NCBI GenBank assembly: GCA_030704615.1
Contig: CM060732.1
Location: 7,566,001-7,630,000, forward strand
Direction: 5' to 3'
DNA from: Takakia lepidozioides
Lineage: Eukaryota; Streptophyta; Takakiopsida; Takakiales; Takakiaceae
DNA: 64,000 nucleotides
Positions 48,201 through 57,700 of the stretch are shown in pieces. A program made the position numbers and the translations under genes. Position 1 is the first letter of the stretch. Each line of letters opens with the position of its first letter. The notes below the pieces were generated by a model. That model searched no databases. It saw only the letters and a list, made by a program, of their open reading frames with translations, and had not been told where the DNA came from.

Positions 48201-48790
48201 CACCTGCTTCAAAGATTCCCAATCAATTCCCGCAACCTCACTTTTGAATCCAGCCATTCCTCCCATCGCCCGCATTTTGGAATGACACTACAAATCTCTT
48301 CTTCATCAGCTTCTGCAACCACAGTAGGAAGGACTGGATTTGGAATTTCACTTTGTCATCATCGGAAGATCCGAAAGCTCAACGATTGGAAGTGGAGGAA
48401 GTCTGTTTTTTTTCACCACCACCTCCCTCTTGTCTTCAACGACCGAAGCAGCAGTCCCGGGCGTCACATATGACCCAAGGGACTTTCGCCGAGGCTCTCC
48501 AAGTACTCTGTATCGACCAGGACGCACTCTCCACTGGCTGATATGAGCCGTCTCATCACGGTTTTGGAAAAATATTTCACCAACTTCCCTTTCAGATCGT
48601 AAACCTCTTTCTCCAAAAAGATGGAGCCATTCTGCAGCTGAAAACGGGTAGCCAAGACATGTTCCAGAACAATTGCAAATCCATTGTCAAGGACTTCCTG
48701 GAGAACGGCACTGGTTTGTCGTCTGAGAAGAACTCCGCTTCAGAGGAAGCCATCTTCCTTCCTCGAGTATGTTTGTACCTTGCTATCGCA
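45260..48790 (-). pseudogene. MULE transposase with SWIM zinc finger, decayed
   Basis: Pieces occur in the right order but in changing frames. The N-terminal part reads TSAVLQEVLDNGFAIVLEHV and KGKLVKYFSKTVMRRLISAS (about 48,720-48,470). The core reads VKDWTTMACHVYDPVYQRFM (about 47,265). After a one-base shift it continues CDMQSEDTESQKLMWNSLIR, then FAGFMADIVLSKFNAVG and PMPGRGVHVYSIDTISGKTY. A helical stretch follows: LAETVHNAWLQQSGKRGRDL (about 46,640). The SWIM finger CTCPDFVNM...GKFIPCKHLYF lies near 45,475-45,410 (CxC...CxH). The many shifts show that it cannot make transposase. Family assignment rests on the core plus SWIM order. Confidence 0.75.
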
Positions 48791-49611
48791 GATCTAGTGT
48801 AAATCGGTTTACTGCTGTCTCCAGAACACAGTTGAAGAATGAGCAGAGAATATGGCGGAAGGAAGCTCAGATAACGACTGTGCATATTATGTTATTCTTT
48901 CCAGATATGCAGCCGTCCATTTTAATTACTTTTCTTGTGGGCCCAGTGGTCAGAGTATCCCTAGGGGCAGTGTCGGCAACTGTTAAACCGTTAATCAGAA
49001 CCTCATCAATAAACCCAATAACAAAGCCGACTTCCTGGAAGCATGCCACAGGATCTGAGAATGGGATTGCAGATTAAGTAAATGTATCTATATACTACTA
49101 CCAATGATCATGCGCACCTGGAAAGTTCCAAATGTGAAACGAATGTGGGGTTTGGCTAAACAAGGATGACCGTGTATGATATTCCAAAATTTGTCATCAA
49201 ACTCTCGTTCATTTATATTTATTTGTTTAAGACTGCGCATCAATTTCTGGCATTCGCTGTTCTTTTTTAAATATTGAACCCCGTTCTAATAAAGAACACG
49301 CCGTTTTTTTTGGGCGGCACACGTCAGACATCCATAACTGAATACGAACAGCTGTACACACCAATTGCTGGCATGTGCACTAATAAGGGAACGACTATGT
49401 GTAACGGTCACGCGGGAGGGAATCCGATGCTTCTAGAGACACGCAAGAACGCAGGCAATCCCGCAAGAATCGGGAGTCACTGCGTTTTTCTACTTTTCGC
49501 GCTTAGAGGGAGAGTGGTAGTCAAGCTGGAGAGGGTTCCTTCTAGAATACGAAAGAGAAGAAAGTCTCTTTATTTTACTTCCCTTAGAGAGAGACGCAGA
49601 GCAAGAGAGAA
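48791..49611. promoter_or_regulatory. Divergent intergenic region of the MULE
   Basis: About 0.8 kb separates the transposase start (minus) from the methyltransferase-like gene (plus). It presumably holds both promoters. No palindrome copies or TGACGTGG sites were seen here. Confidence 0.4.
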
Positions 49612-52600
49612 AATGACGAGGCGTCGTTTGTTTGGAGAACACAGGGCCAAGGCAGCAGGTGAACGCGGAGACTGATTCACAAGAGCAGATGGAGACTGAG
49701 GCAGCGGCTGCGACACAGTCGGCGATAAGAGTGCGCCAGCCTGTGGAGGCAGAGATGATTCGCAGGGACACTGAAGAAGGTGGAAGCACGCGGAACGCCG
49801 AACCTGGAGAAGGTCAAGAAACCCTTGCGCAGACAGAAACTCCAGCAGATGTGAGAGGGAAGAGGAAAGCTGCAGAAGGGGATCAAATTTCAAAACCTAA
49901 GAAGGTGCCAGTAAGTTTTATCATATAGTCTGTCTGATTGCCTTTCAAGGAGTCCTTCCTCTTCCCTTCTTTAGCAGGAACTACTGAATTGCGAGCGTCG
50001 TTAACGCCATTCGATTCTCCTCATGAGATTTATGTACCTATGTGTTTGAAGAGAGAGTCTGCACTTACTATTCTCCCTAAACTACACTGAATGTCGTTGC
50101 CGCCAATCAGTTGCACATATATGTCATTACACAACACCGATCCGGCAGGTCATTATCTTTGTGATTGTCGTTAACGCCGTTCGCTATCGCTCTCGCTTTT
50201 GTTTTGAATACGGCAGTCTCTGCTTTGCATGTGTAGATTGTGCTGAATTCTTTCACACCATTCATGGTGAGTTTCCTTGATACAGAGTGATGGTCGTTAC
50301 CGCCATTCACTATTTGCAAATCACTCAGTCAGAACTGAATGGCATCGTGCAGAAAACTGTGAGGTCGAAGCCTACAGGATCAGAGGGGAAAGGATCTGGA
50401 GATGGGGACGAGTCCGCAAAAAGCTCAGAGAATACAGATGAAGCAGATGAATCCGAAGTGCACTACCTTGACAAGGTAAAGAACTCATGTCATTCCAGAA
50501 GGTAAACTCTCAGGAGGTTATAAGGACATGCTCGTATCTGGAGGGCGTCTGGACATACCTCTGTGCCGGATGATATCAATGCCTGTTGTGCGTCCACCTC
50601 TTTCCCATGACATAACAAAATTGGAGAGTGATTTTGTGCATGGATATAGACTTGGTGCACAAGTTTTTATGTGTCACTGACGGATATAAATGGGAAAAGC
50701 ACATTAGTGTCTCCAGAGATCAGTGATAACTGGGATGAGTGCTGGAAAGATGCCAATGAGGAGTTCGAGCTGGGCCTCATGATGGGAAAGAACACCCAGC
50801 AATTCTGCAACCACATGTTCTACGTCTGGGACGACAACCACCGATTGCTGGCATGGATGGGATACATTCAGAAACACCATTCGAAAGACAAAGACAAGCA
50901 TGTTGCTGTGGAGGCAATGGTTTTTGGATCCAGAAACGACATCGCTAGGCTTCTTACAGCTATGCACGACGTGAACAAGTAAGTCATCCAGGAGATTTCA
51001 TTCCCTCTGTAGTGTCTTGTTAATCCTCAAAAAACAGTGTTAAGGAATGCAATGTTTCCAATGTTTTTGCAGATCGACAGAGAAATCGCATGTGACAACA
51101 AGCTTGGTTCACACACTATTCCGAATTCAGAGGATTGGTCTGATGAAGCTGGATGATTTTCGGACAGTACTACCACCCAATATCATCAAGAAGTGCGAAA
51201 CAGGAAGAGCTGCAGGCACTTGGTATTCTTTGACACGAGAGGCGTTTCTGGAGTACATGTATGCGGTAAGCCCGAGTCTGTAATCTGTTTACTTTTCGAA
51301 TACATGTTTGTAGTCCCTTCGGAGCTAATCACTACTTGAATGAATGCAGCAAGAACTGGCAGAGGCAGCTGAGAAGGGAAAATCCGAATATTACCGCACT
51401 ACACCAGAAGAACTAAGGACATCAAAGGGTGTGGAAGCTGCAATAAAGAAAGAGTTTGAAATGCGAAGAACCAAATTGATGTCAGCCTTCGGAAAGCAGC
51501 TTAGAATAGTAGATCCTGGACTTGGTCCTGAGTTCCTTCAGCAGATCAAAACACACTATGACAAGCATGTGCATCCGGAGATGCAGCAGGAGAAATTGCA
51601 CCGGCTGGCCATATCGATGGTCGACCCACAAACAAAAATAAGGTGGCTGGAGATATGGAACTCAGATCAAACAGTAAAGGACTTGAATCAGTTCCCAAAG
51701 AGCACCATACAGCCTGGCACAAAGGTGGAAGGAATCAGTGATTTGGTGTTTGATAACTGGCTCCACAAGGCTACATTTTGGAGTCAGGTGTGTATTCGAA
51801 CATGCTGTTTCTTCTCTTCAAGTATGTGATGTGTATCTTTTTTGCAATTCTGACAAATATACTATTTGCAGCTCGAAAAGCGCGCCGTCATTGTGCTGGA
51901 TCAGACTTTGAAGGACCTGAACATTGCGATTGTTTCCCCTCCCCAAATGTCATTGGAGGCATACATAAGGAAGTGGAGAGGTCTCACCTGGAGATACTGT
52001 TTTTTCCGGGAGTTCTCCAAAGATGGTAACATTTTACGGTCCAACGACTTTGACAGTCAGGTTGGAGGAGAGTGGGCCATGATGCGAGTTGTGTACAGGT
52101 GCAATGTCATACTTGAAACTCTACTGTTTTTTTTGGGAAAAAATGTGGCTTCATATGGATTGCAATCTTAGATCCAGATTGAATGTCGTTGACGACATTC
52201 ACTTCTTTGTCTGAGTCATTCTTAAGCGAGTATATGAATTCACCTGGTTAGGATCTAAGGGTGCAATTATATTGTCCCTGATTAGAATTGATAATGTCCT
52301 TGAATGGCGTTGACGACATTCACATACGGAGTTGTTGAGAGGTCCTCAGAGTTATTTAAATTTTTGTAATGTCCATAGAGGTTACAGTGAGGGTTCCTCA
52401 CTTCATTTTGCTGAATGTCAATGCAGACATTCAGTTGTTCTGCATTGTTTTTGCCTCTTGCGATGAATGTGGAGGCTTGATAAGCTCTGTTTTAAGAAAT
52501 CCAAAGTGAATGTCGTTGACGACATTCACAGCTGTGTCTGTATTATTCAACAGCGACAAATTTAATTTACATGGATTGGGGAGCTAAGTAATTGGTTTCT

Positions 52601-55243
52601 TTTTGTATTTTTGTGAATGGCGTTGACGCCATTCACATACAGTGATGTTGTGAGGTCCTCAGTGATAGGTTCGTTATGAATGTGCATTGAGTTTGCCTGG
52701 AGGGTTCCTTACTCAATTTTTTGATTTCCATCCTGTGATTTTGCTTCATTTAAGTAATAATTTGGTTTCATTAGTGAATGTCGTTGACGACATTCATTTC
52801 TATGTCTGTGTCATTTCTAAACGATAATTTGCATTCACCTGGATTAGGGTGTATTTACAGTGTCATTGAATGGAATGTTCTGAATGGCGTTGACGACATT
52901 CATATCTGGAGCAGTAGTGTGGTCCTGAAAGGTCCTTGGAGCAGTTCTCAGAGCCATTTCAATCTATGTTTTATTCTTTCTGTTCTACTTGCATCTTACT
53001 CACTGAGCGCTTTTGTGGGTTGGGATTTATCTCCTTTTTTCAGGTACCCGAAATATGTGCTTATGGAAGGAAATCACCTGAGCGGAATTCCCGACTATCT
53101 TGACATGTGGTCGGACCCTGCAAACGATCCAACCATGTATACTGCAGGGATATTGAAGGACTGGAGTCCTTCTCACTTCAGAGACTGTGGGTGGTACCTT
53201 GACTGCCCACCTGAGCACACGACCTTCCAAGAACAGCATATGAAATACTTGAACAATAACGCTGAGATGCTGGCGCCTTTGACTGACGAAGAGTATCAAC
53301 GAAACATAGCAACATTGGCTGCCAAGGAGCCTGATGCTCAGGGAACGCCGCAGAAGGGAAAGAAGGCGGGCCGCAAACCAAAAGACAAGGCTGTTGATGT
53401 CATAGCCATCTCACCAGCAAAGCCAAAGGACAAAGACAAGTCCAAAGAGAAGGAAAAGGACAAGGGGAAGGAGAATGAAAAGGAGATGGAGGGCAGGACT
53501 TTACTGCTGGAAGATATATCCGCACTCTTCAGTGCGTGTTCGATGCCAAGCCACACCCTTCCCGTTCTGATTCAGCAGGAGAGATGAAAATTGTTAATGA
53601 GGGTTGGCTTTCGATGATGCAGAGTCGAAAGAGAGGATACACTGGGGTGCCATCCCCTACCTAGGACAATATAATCTCATTCCTCAATCTGGTGAGAATT
53701 CCAGTTTCTTTTTTTTTTCTCTGAAAGTTTCGTTGGCAGTATTTCAGTCTCGTTCTTTGAAAACAATCTTGCCATCGTTCTTATAAAAAACATGTCTGTT
53801 GCAGGTGAGCACAGGTCCCACCTTCGTGTGCGGTGTGCAGAAAACTTATGCGGCCGACATTGTCATTCTCGACATCCCGGATGGCCAGGCTGTGCCAGAA
53901 GTTCTTCCAAAGGGCAAGACGCCAGGCTGGAACAAATTCGAGGACAACTACTGGAGTTGGGTGTTCGGGTTCTGTAACAATTTCCTCTCTGATGCAGGGA
54001 CACTTCTGCTTTTTCAGTCATGTGACAATGATAGTCGTCGGGCATTGGCATCATACCTCAAGTCTTCAGGGTTTGAAGTTTTGCGCACATGGAATTGTGT
54101 GAACAGCCTATACCTTGTGAAAGGGGGTTTCCCTGGTCAGCTGGTATGCCGTCTCCCTTCTGCTTGTGCTTTGATCATGAGTTTCAATTTTCTCTGCAGC
54201 TCCACTCTAGTAGAATGTTTTATGATCGACACCGATCATCACCGATTCATGATTTTTTTGTGTCAGAGTTCTGAATAGCCGATGTACACACTTCCACTAT
54301 AGATTGTGTTTACCACACTAACCTGCTATCTTTGCCAGACGAGGATGTTTGAGGCGATCTGCCTGCGGAGGATTCACACATCAAAGACACCATCCTCCAT
54401 CCGCAGCTTTGAGATTTCTGACCAGGGTTGTTTCGTCAACCCCCCCTATGAGCCCCATGTCGATGACATTTTGTACAACTTCATGCAGTCCAGTCAGACT
54501 CTGAAGAGACCAGATGGCACTCCCTGGAGAGGTGCAAAGGAAAAGTCACCAGCATTCATGCAAATACTGCTGGAGTCATGCAGCCACAGCTCTGCACGGG
54601 TGGTCGATCTTTCTGTGTCCACAGGTTCGTTTTTTCCCTTCCGAATTGGTTTCCTTTCAACAGTTTCATCTGCTTAAATCCCCCCCTCCAAACTGTTCAT
54701 GTTCTCCTGTCTGGTGCAGGAGCAACTTACCACGCATGCAAGGCAGGCGGAAGAAGCCTTTTTGGCATGGAGGGTGATTCTGACCTCTACAACACCGTGC
54801 TCCTCCCCCTTTTGTCTGGCTCCACTTCAGGCACACAGACTGATCGGATTCAAATTCGAAATGATGACGATCCCGAAGATAAGCAGGTCGACAACGACTT
54901 TTCATGTGAGTAAGTGCTAAACCCTCTTTGGGAGTCATACTCAATTTCTCGATAACATCAAAGTTACAGTAATAACTTTTTCAGGCTGTCTTTCAGGAAA
55001 GGCAGCGGTGGATCTTCAGGAGATACAGTCATTTCTGGCGAGTCTGTTTTCGACAGCCCCCTTTCCAATTTTCTGCTTCCTGTTTATGCCGAAGCAATGG
55101 CACTTCACGCGGCCGAGTCCCTATCCCCTGACTTTTTAGTGGCCAGCCGTAGGTGTATCCAGCGTGGATCCGGTGTTCTAAAATACTTAGACTTAGATGC
55201 AGAGGAAGAGGGGATACATTGTACTGACTCTGAGTCAGACTGA
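49612..55243 (+). CDS. MULE-borne protein with a C-terminal DNA-methyltransferase-like domain
   Basis: About a dozen exons: 49,632-49,910, ~50,328-50,475, 50,671-50,978, 51,073-51,265, 51,350-51,787, 51,872-52,098, 53,044-~53,600, ~53,604-53,691, 53,815-54,143, 54,339-54,624, 54,720-54,909 and 54,986-55,243 (ends ...CTDSESD, TGA). Most junctions are GT-AG with matching phase. The N-terminus is acidic and disordered; the middle (SDNWDECWKDANEEFELGLM, GYIQKHHSKDKDK) is unknown. A K/D/E-rich linker precedes the C-terminal domain. That domain has DIVILDIPDG (place of the catalytic DPPY), then an amphipathic block ending SGFEVLRTWNCVNSLYLVKG. Last comes VVDLSVSTGATYHACKAGG and SLFGMEGDSDLY (place of the SAM-binding DPFxGSGTT). 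This order is that of beta-class N4/N6 amino-methyltransferases. Both motifs are degenerate. Frame breaks occur near 50,480-50,670, 53,480 and 53,600. Confidence 0.7.
49994..50308 (+). repeat. Palindrome array 1 (intron 1 of the methyltransferase-like gene)
   Basis: Four related 20-mers at 49,994, 50,089, 50,163 and 50,289: GAGCGTCGTTAACGCCATTC, GAATGTCGTTGCCGCCAATC, GATTGTCGTTAACGCCGTTC and GATGGTCGTTACCGCCATTC. They are diverged forms of the palindrome in array 2. Confidence 0.75.
52181..52901 (+). repeat. Palindrome array 2 (intron 52,099-53,043)
   Basis: Seven copies of a 20-bp palindrome with 9-bp arms, at 52,181, 52,302, 52,413, 52,508, 52,615, 52,776 and 52,882. The type form is GAATGTCGTTGACGACATTC (three exact copies). 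The copy at 52,615 is GAATGGCGTTGACGCCATTC, changed in both arms so that pairing is kept. The copy at 52,413 keeps its outer arms (GAATGTC/GACATTC). Flanking sequence is also repeated (GAGGTCCTCAG, TGTCTG(T/A)), so part of the array arose by tandem duplication of units of about 270-330 bp. Confidence 0.9.
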
Positions 55244-55359
55244 ACTGTATTCTTTTAATATTCATTTTCATATTATCTGGAAAACGTTGAATCCCCTTCC
55301 TCCACCGTAGTTGTTCCTTTAGAACAAATAATAATCACAGAATCAACTTCGTTTAAATT

Positions 55360-55745
55360 GCTATATGTATGAATCCATCTCACAAACCTTCCTGACTCTT
55401 CTCATATCCATTGTGCATTCATCTACACTGTATTCATGCGTGCTCCATTCATGAAAACTTCCTTTGTACAACATCCATTGTACATTCATCCTCTGTACTC
55501 TTTAATCCACCCCACAAACCTTCCACACTCATTTCATATACTTTGTGCATTCGTCAAAAGATTTGGTCATGCATCTTCCTGTCATGAATTTTTGTCATTG
55601 CTCAACATCCATTATACATTCATCCATTTTACTCTTATCCATCCGTCATTCATCCATCTATACATTTTTCACACTCATCCATCTGTTTATCATCCAACTG
55701 TACATTCATCCATCCTTTATTCAATGCCTTTTATTATGTCGTCCA
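55360..55745. repeat. CATTCATCC-type imperfect tandem repeat
   Basis: Words such as TACATTCATCC, CATCCATTGTACATTC and CACTCATCCATC recur irregularly between the methyltransferase-like gene and the right end of the MULE. No coding potential. Confidence 0.6.
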
Positions 55746-55877
55746 GCTTGTTTCCGCGGTAAAGGGTGCCAATCCGCGGGAATACACTCCACTTCTTTCT
55801 GGGCGCGTGGTGACGCGGCCTTCACGTGTGATGACGTGGACTGAGCCCCGTGACGTGGCATTTGCGCAAGGTGACGT

Positions 55878-55926
55878 GGCGTGAGCGCAGTTGCGCTCAC
55901 GCGCTCACGTGACCAGGCTCACGCCG
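55878..55926 (-). repeat. MULE right terminal inverted repeat
   Basis: On the minus strand it reads GGCGTGAGCCTGGTCACGTG, then AGCGCGTGAGCGCAACTGCG and CTCACGCC, the counterpart of the left end. Confidence 0.75.
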
Positions 55927-55935
55927 AGGCATCCC

Positions 55936-57700
55936 TGACCGGCGGTCTAACTCACGGGCATACGCCCGCTTTTGGCCATAGTGCTGATCTGCCCACTCGA
56001 TGTGCAAAGGGAACCACAATGATGCGAGTTCGAAGGTTGGCTTCTTCATAGCCGCCCAAAACGCACCGCAGGGGTCACCGTGCTTATTGACCACCACCGG
56101 TGGCACAACAATCTTTGCCAACTCCACATCCTCTATCCCCCGGAATTTCTTCTTCTTCGTCCCACCCTCTCCCTTCTTTGTAACCTCCTTCCCCTCCACC
56201 TTTGTTACCCCACTTGCCTCCCCCGCATGCACAATCACCACTTCATCTTCATGGGACCTCTTCTTCTTCTTCTTCTTCTTTTCCTTCCCCTTCTCCATCA
56301 CTATGTCTTTCCCCTTCCCCGCTACTTCCACTCTCTCCTCTCTCTCCTCTCTCTCCCTTCTCTCTCTCTCTTTAGTAGCCCCGTCACTGATGGTAAAAGG
56401 GACCTCGCGAGGTCGAGGCCTCTTCTTCTTACCTTTGGTGTTCGGGTCCTTCATGAACACCACGTGCCCTCCGTCATTGGCAATCCCACCGGACTACACC
56501 AATGTGGCCAAGAATGTTGGTGCCTCCTGAAGACGAATAACCCCCCCAAATTCAAAAAAAGAAACAAACAACAAAGAAAATCATGCATGCAAAGGAAAGG
56601 ACAAAACATGGAACAAGGTGCGACAGTTGTACCTTTGCAAGCTTGGCCGACTCGGCCCCGGTGTCACCCGATGTGGCAGGAGTCCCCGCTGCCGGAAGTC
56701 CCCGCGCTATCTCCTCCCGGAGCGCCGCTGGAAGTAAATTCCATACGACCATGGCCCCCCGCGGCGGCCCGTAGTCTAGGCCCTTCTTTGCTGACCGCTC
56801 AGGCTGAGGGGGCGGCGTTGCTGCTTGGCTAGCCTCTCCACCAGCCCGTACCTCCTCCCCCCCCAAATGCTCCGCAGGGTAGAAGCCCTCACCCGGCTTG
56901 ACTAATTCGAGGCACTTCTTTATGTCGACCAACTCATGGCCCTCCTCCTCTCCTCCTCCCTCATCCTCAACACTTCCCAAGGCCCTTCAACCTGACCTTG
57001 AGCCTTGGCAAGTGCGGCCTTTGCTGCGGAGAAAGGGGTCTCTATAGGGGTGACATCCAAAAGTTGCCCAAACCGGGCCCCCGAACGGGTGATGCGCTTG
57101 CGTCATACTCTATCAGAGATTGCTTCCTCTCAAACGTGGTTTCCTACCTATTCGGGAGGTTGTTGTTGGGCGGGAGGCTCAGTTGAGCACACCCCCGGCC
57201 ACCAAGACGGGTGAAATGAGGTGGCTGAGCCGGCCCCAAGCGAATCCAAGACGGGGACAAGAGGGGGGGTACTGGCCTGAGGGGGCAGATGAGCCCTATG
57301 GCTGAGGCTGCCGACGGGGCTGGTAAACCGTGAGACACCAAACCGCGTCAAACGTGCCGGCATCGCAAACGGGTTCTCCGCCCCATTCTTTGGGGCACGG
57401 GACTTCTTCTCTTTCCCCATAAGCCTGGCACCTGTCATGCAAACCCAAAAGTTAGCCTTGCGAGGAAACAATCTCTACATTCCAGATCCCAAAGAAAAAA
57501 AAACAAAAAAACTTGGGGGGCTGAGAGCAGAAAGTGTTGCTCCTCTCAGCTCCCCCCCACCACAGAGGGTGCAAGAAAACAAAAAAAGAAGGTGGGGGGG
57601 GGGGAGTGACTGAGCAGCAGCAGCTGCTCAGCAAGTACCCCCCCCCCCCCCACCTTTTTTTTTTTTTTTTCCGCATCTCGCCCTCTCTGTCCCTCTCCCG
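55936..57700. mobile_element. CACTA-like transposon copy 2, right part
   Basis: Homology to copy 1 resumes with CGGTCTAACTCACGGGCATA and continues through the 5' part of the minus-strand gene. It ends at the hairpin (57,590-57,655) and a following T-run and CT-rich tract. No CCTGTAGTG end was found, and the interrupted L1 LINE does not visibly resume. Confidence 0.7.
57590..57675. repeat. G-run/C-run hairpin at the right side of CACTA copy 2
   Basis: AAGGTGGGGGGG, then GTGACTGAGCAGCAGCAGC, then TGCTCAGCAAGTAC, a C-run and ACCTTTTTT. The arms are largely self-complementary, like the hairpin at 23,463. Confidence 0.7.

Larger units (their letters stand above)
44655..55935. mobile_element. MULE with terminal inverted repeats, 11.3 kb
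   Basis: It is defined by comparison with CACTA copy 1, which is uninterrupted at the same place (21,840-21,870). The ends are imperfect inverted repeats of about 50 bp containing GGCGTGAGC, CACGTGAGCGCG and GCTCACGCC, and further TGACGTGG motifs lie inside. It carries a degenerate SWIM-type transposase on the minus strand and a methyltransferase-like gene on the plus strand, divergently arranged. A clean 8-10 bp target duplication is not visible (CCCAAAACC on the left, TCCCTGACC on the right, only partly alike). Confidence 0.8.
44253..57420 (-). pseudogene. CACTA-associated protein gene, copy 2, split by the MULE
   Basis: The N-terminal part (57,420-55,938) starts MGKEKKSRAPKNGAENPFAM and contains LELVKPGEGFYPAEHLGGEE and VVWNLLPAALREEIARGL. 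After an intron come VVFMKDPNTKGKKKRPRPRE, a K/E-rich stretch and FELASLWFPLHIEWADQHYG. The C-terminal part (44,640-44,253) reads EMVGWRNLKDKRYRDRQRIR and ends in an acidic tail with TAG at 44,253. The MULE sits between the two. In this copy an in-frame TAG at 56,494-56,496 replaces the CAG of copy 1, and a segment of about 65 bp (57,150-57,215) is inverted relative to copy 1. Confidence 0.6.
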
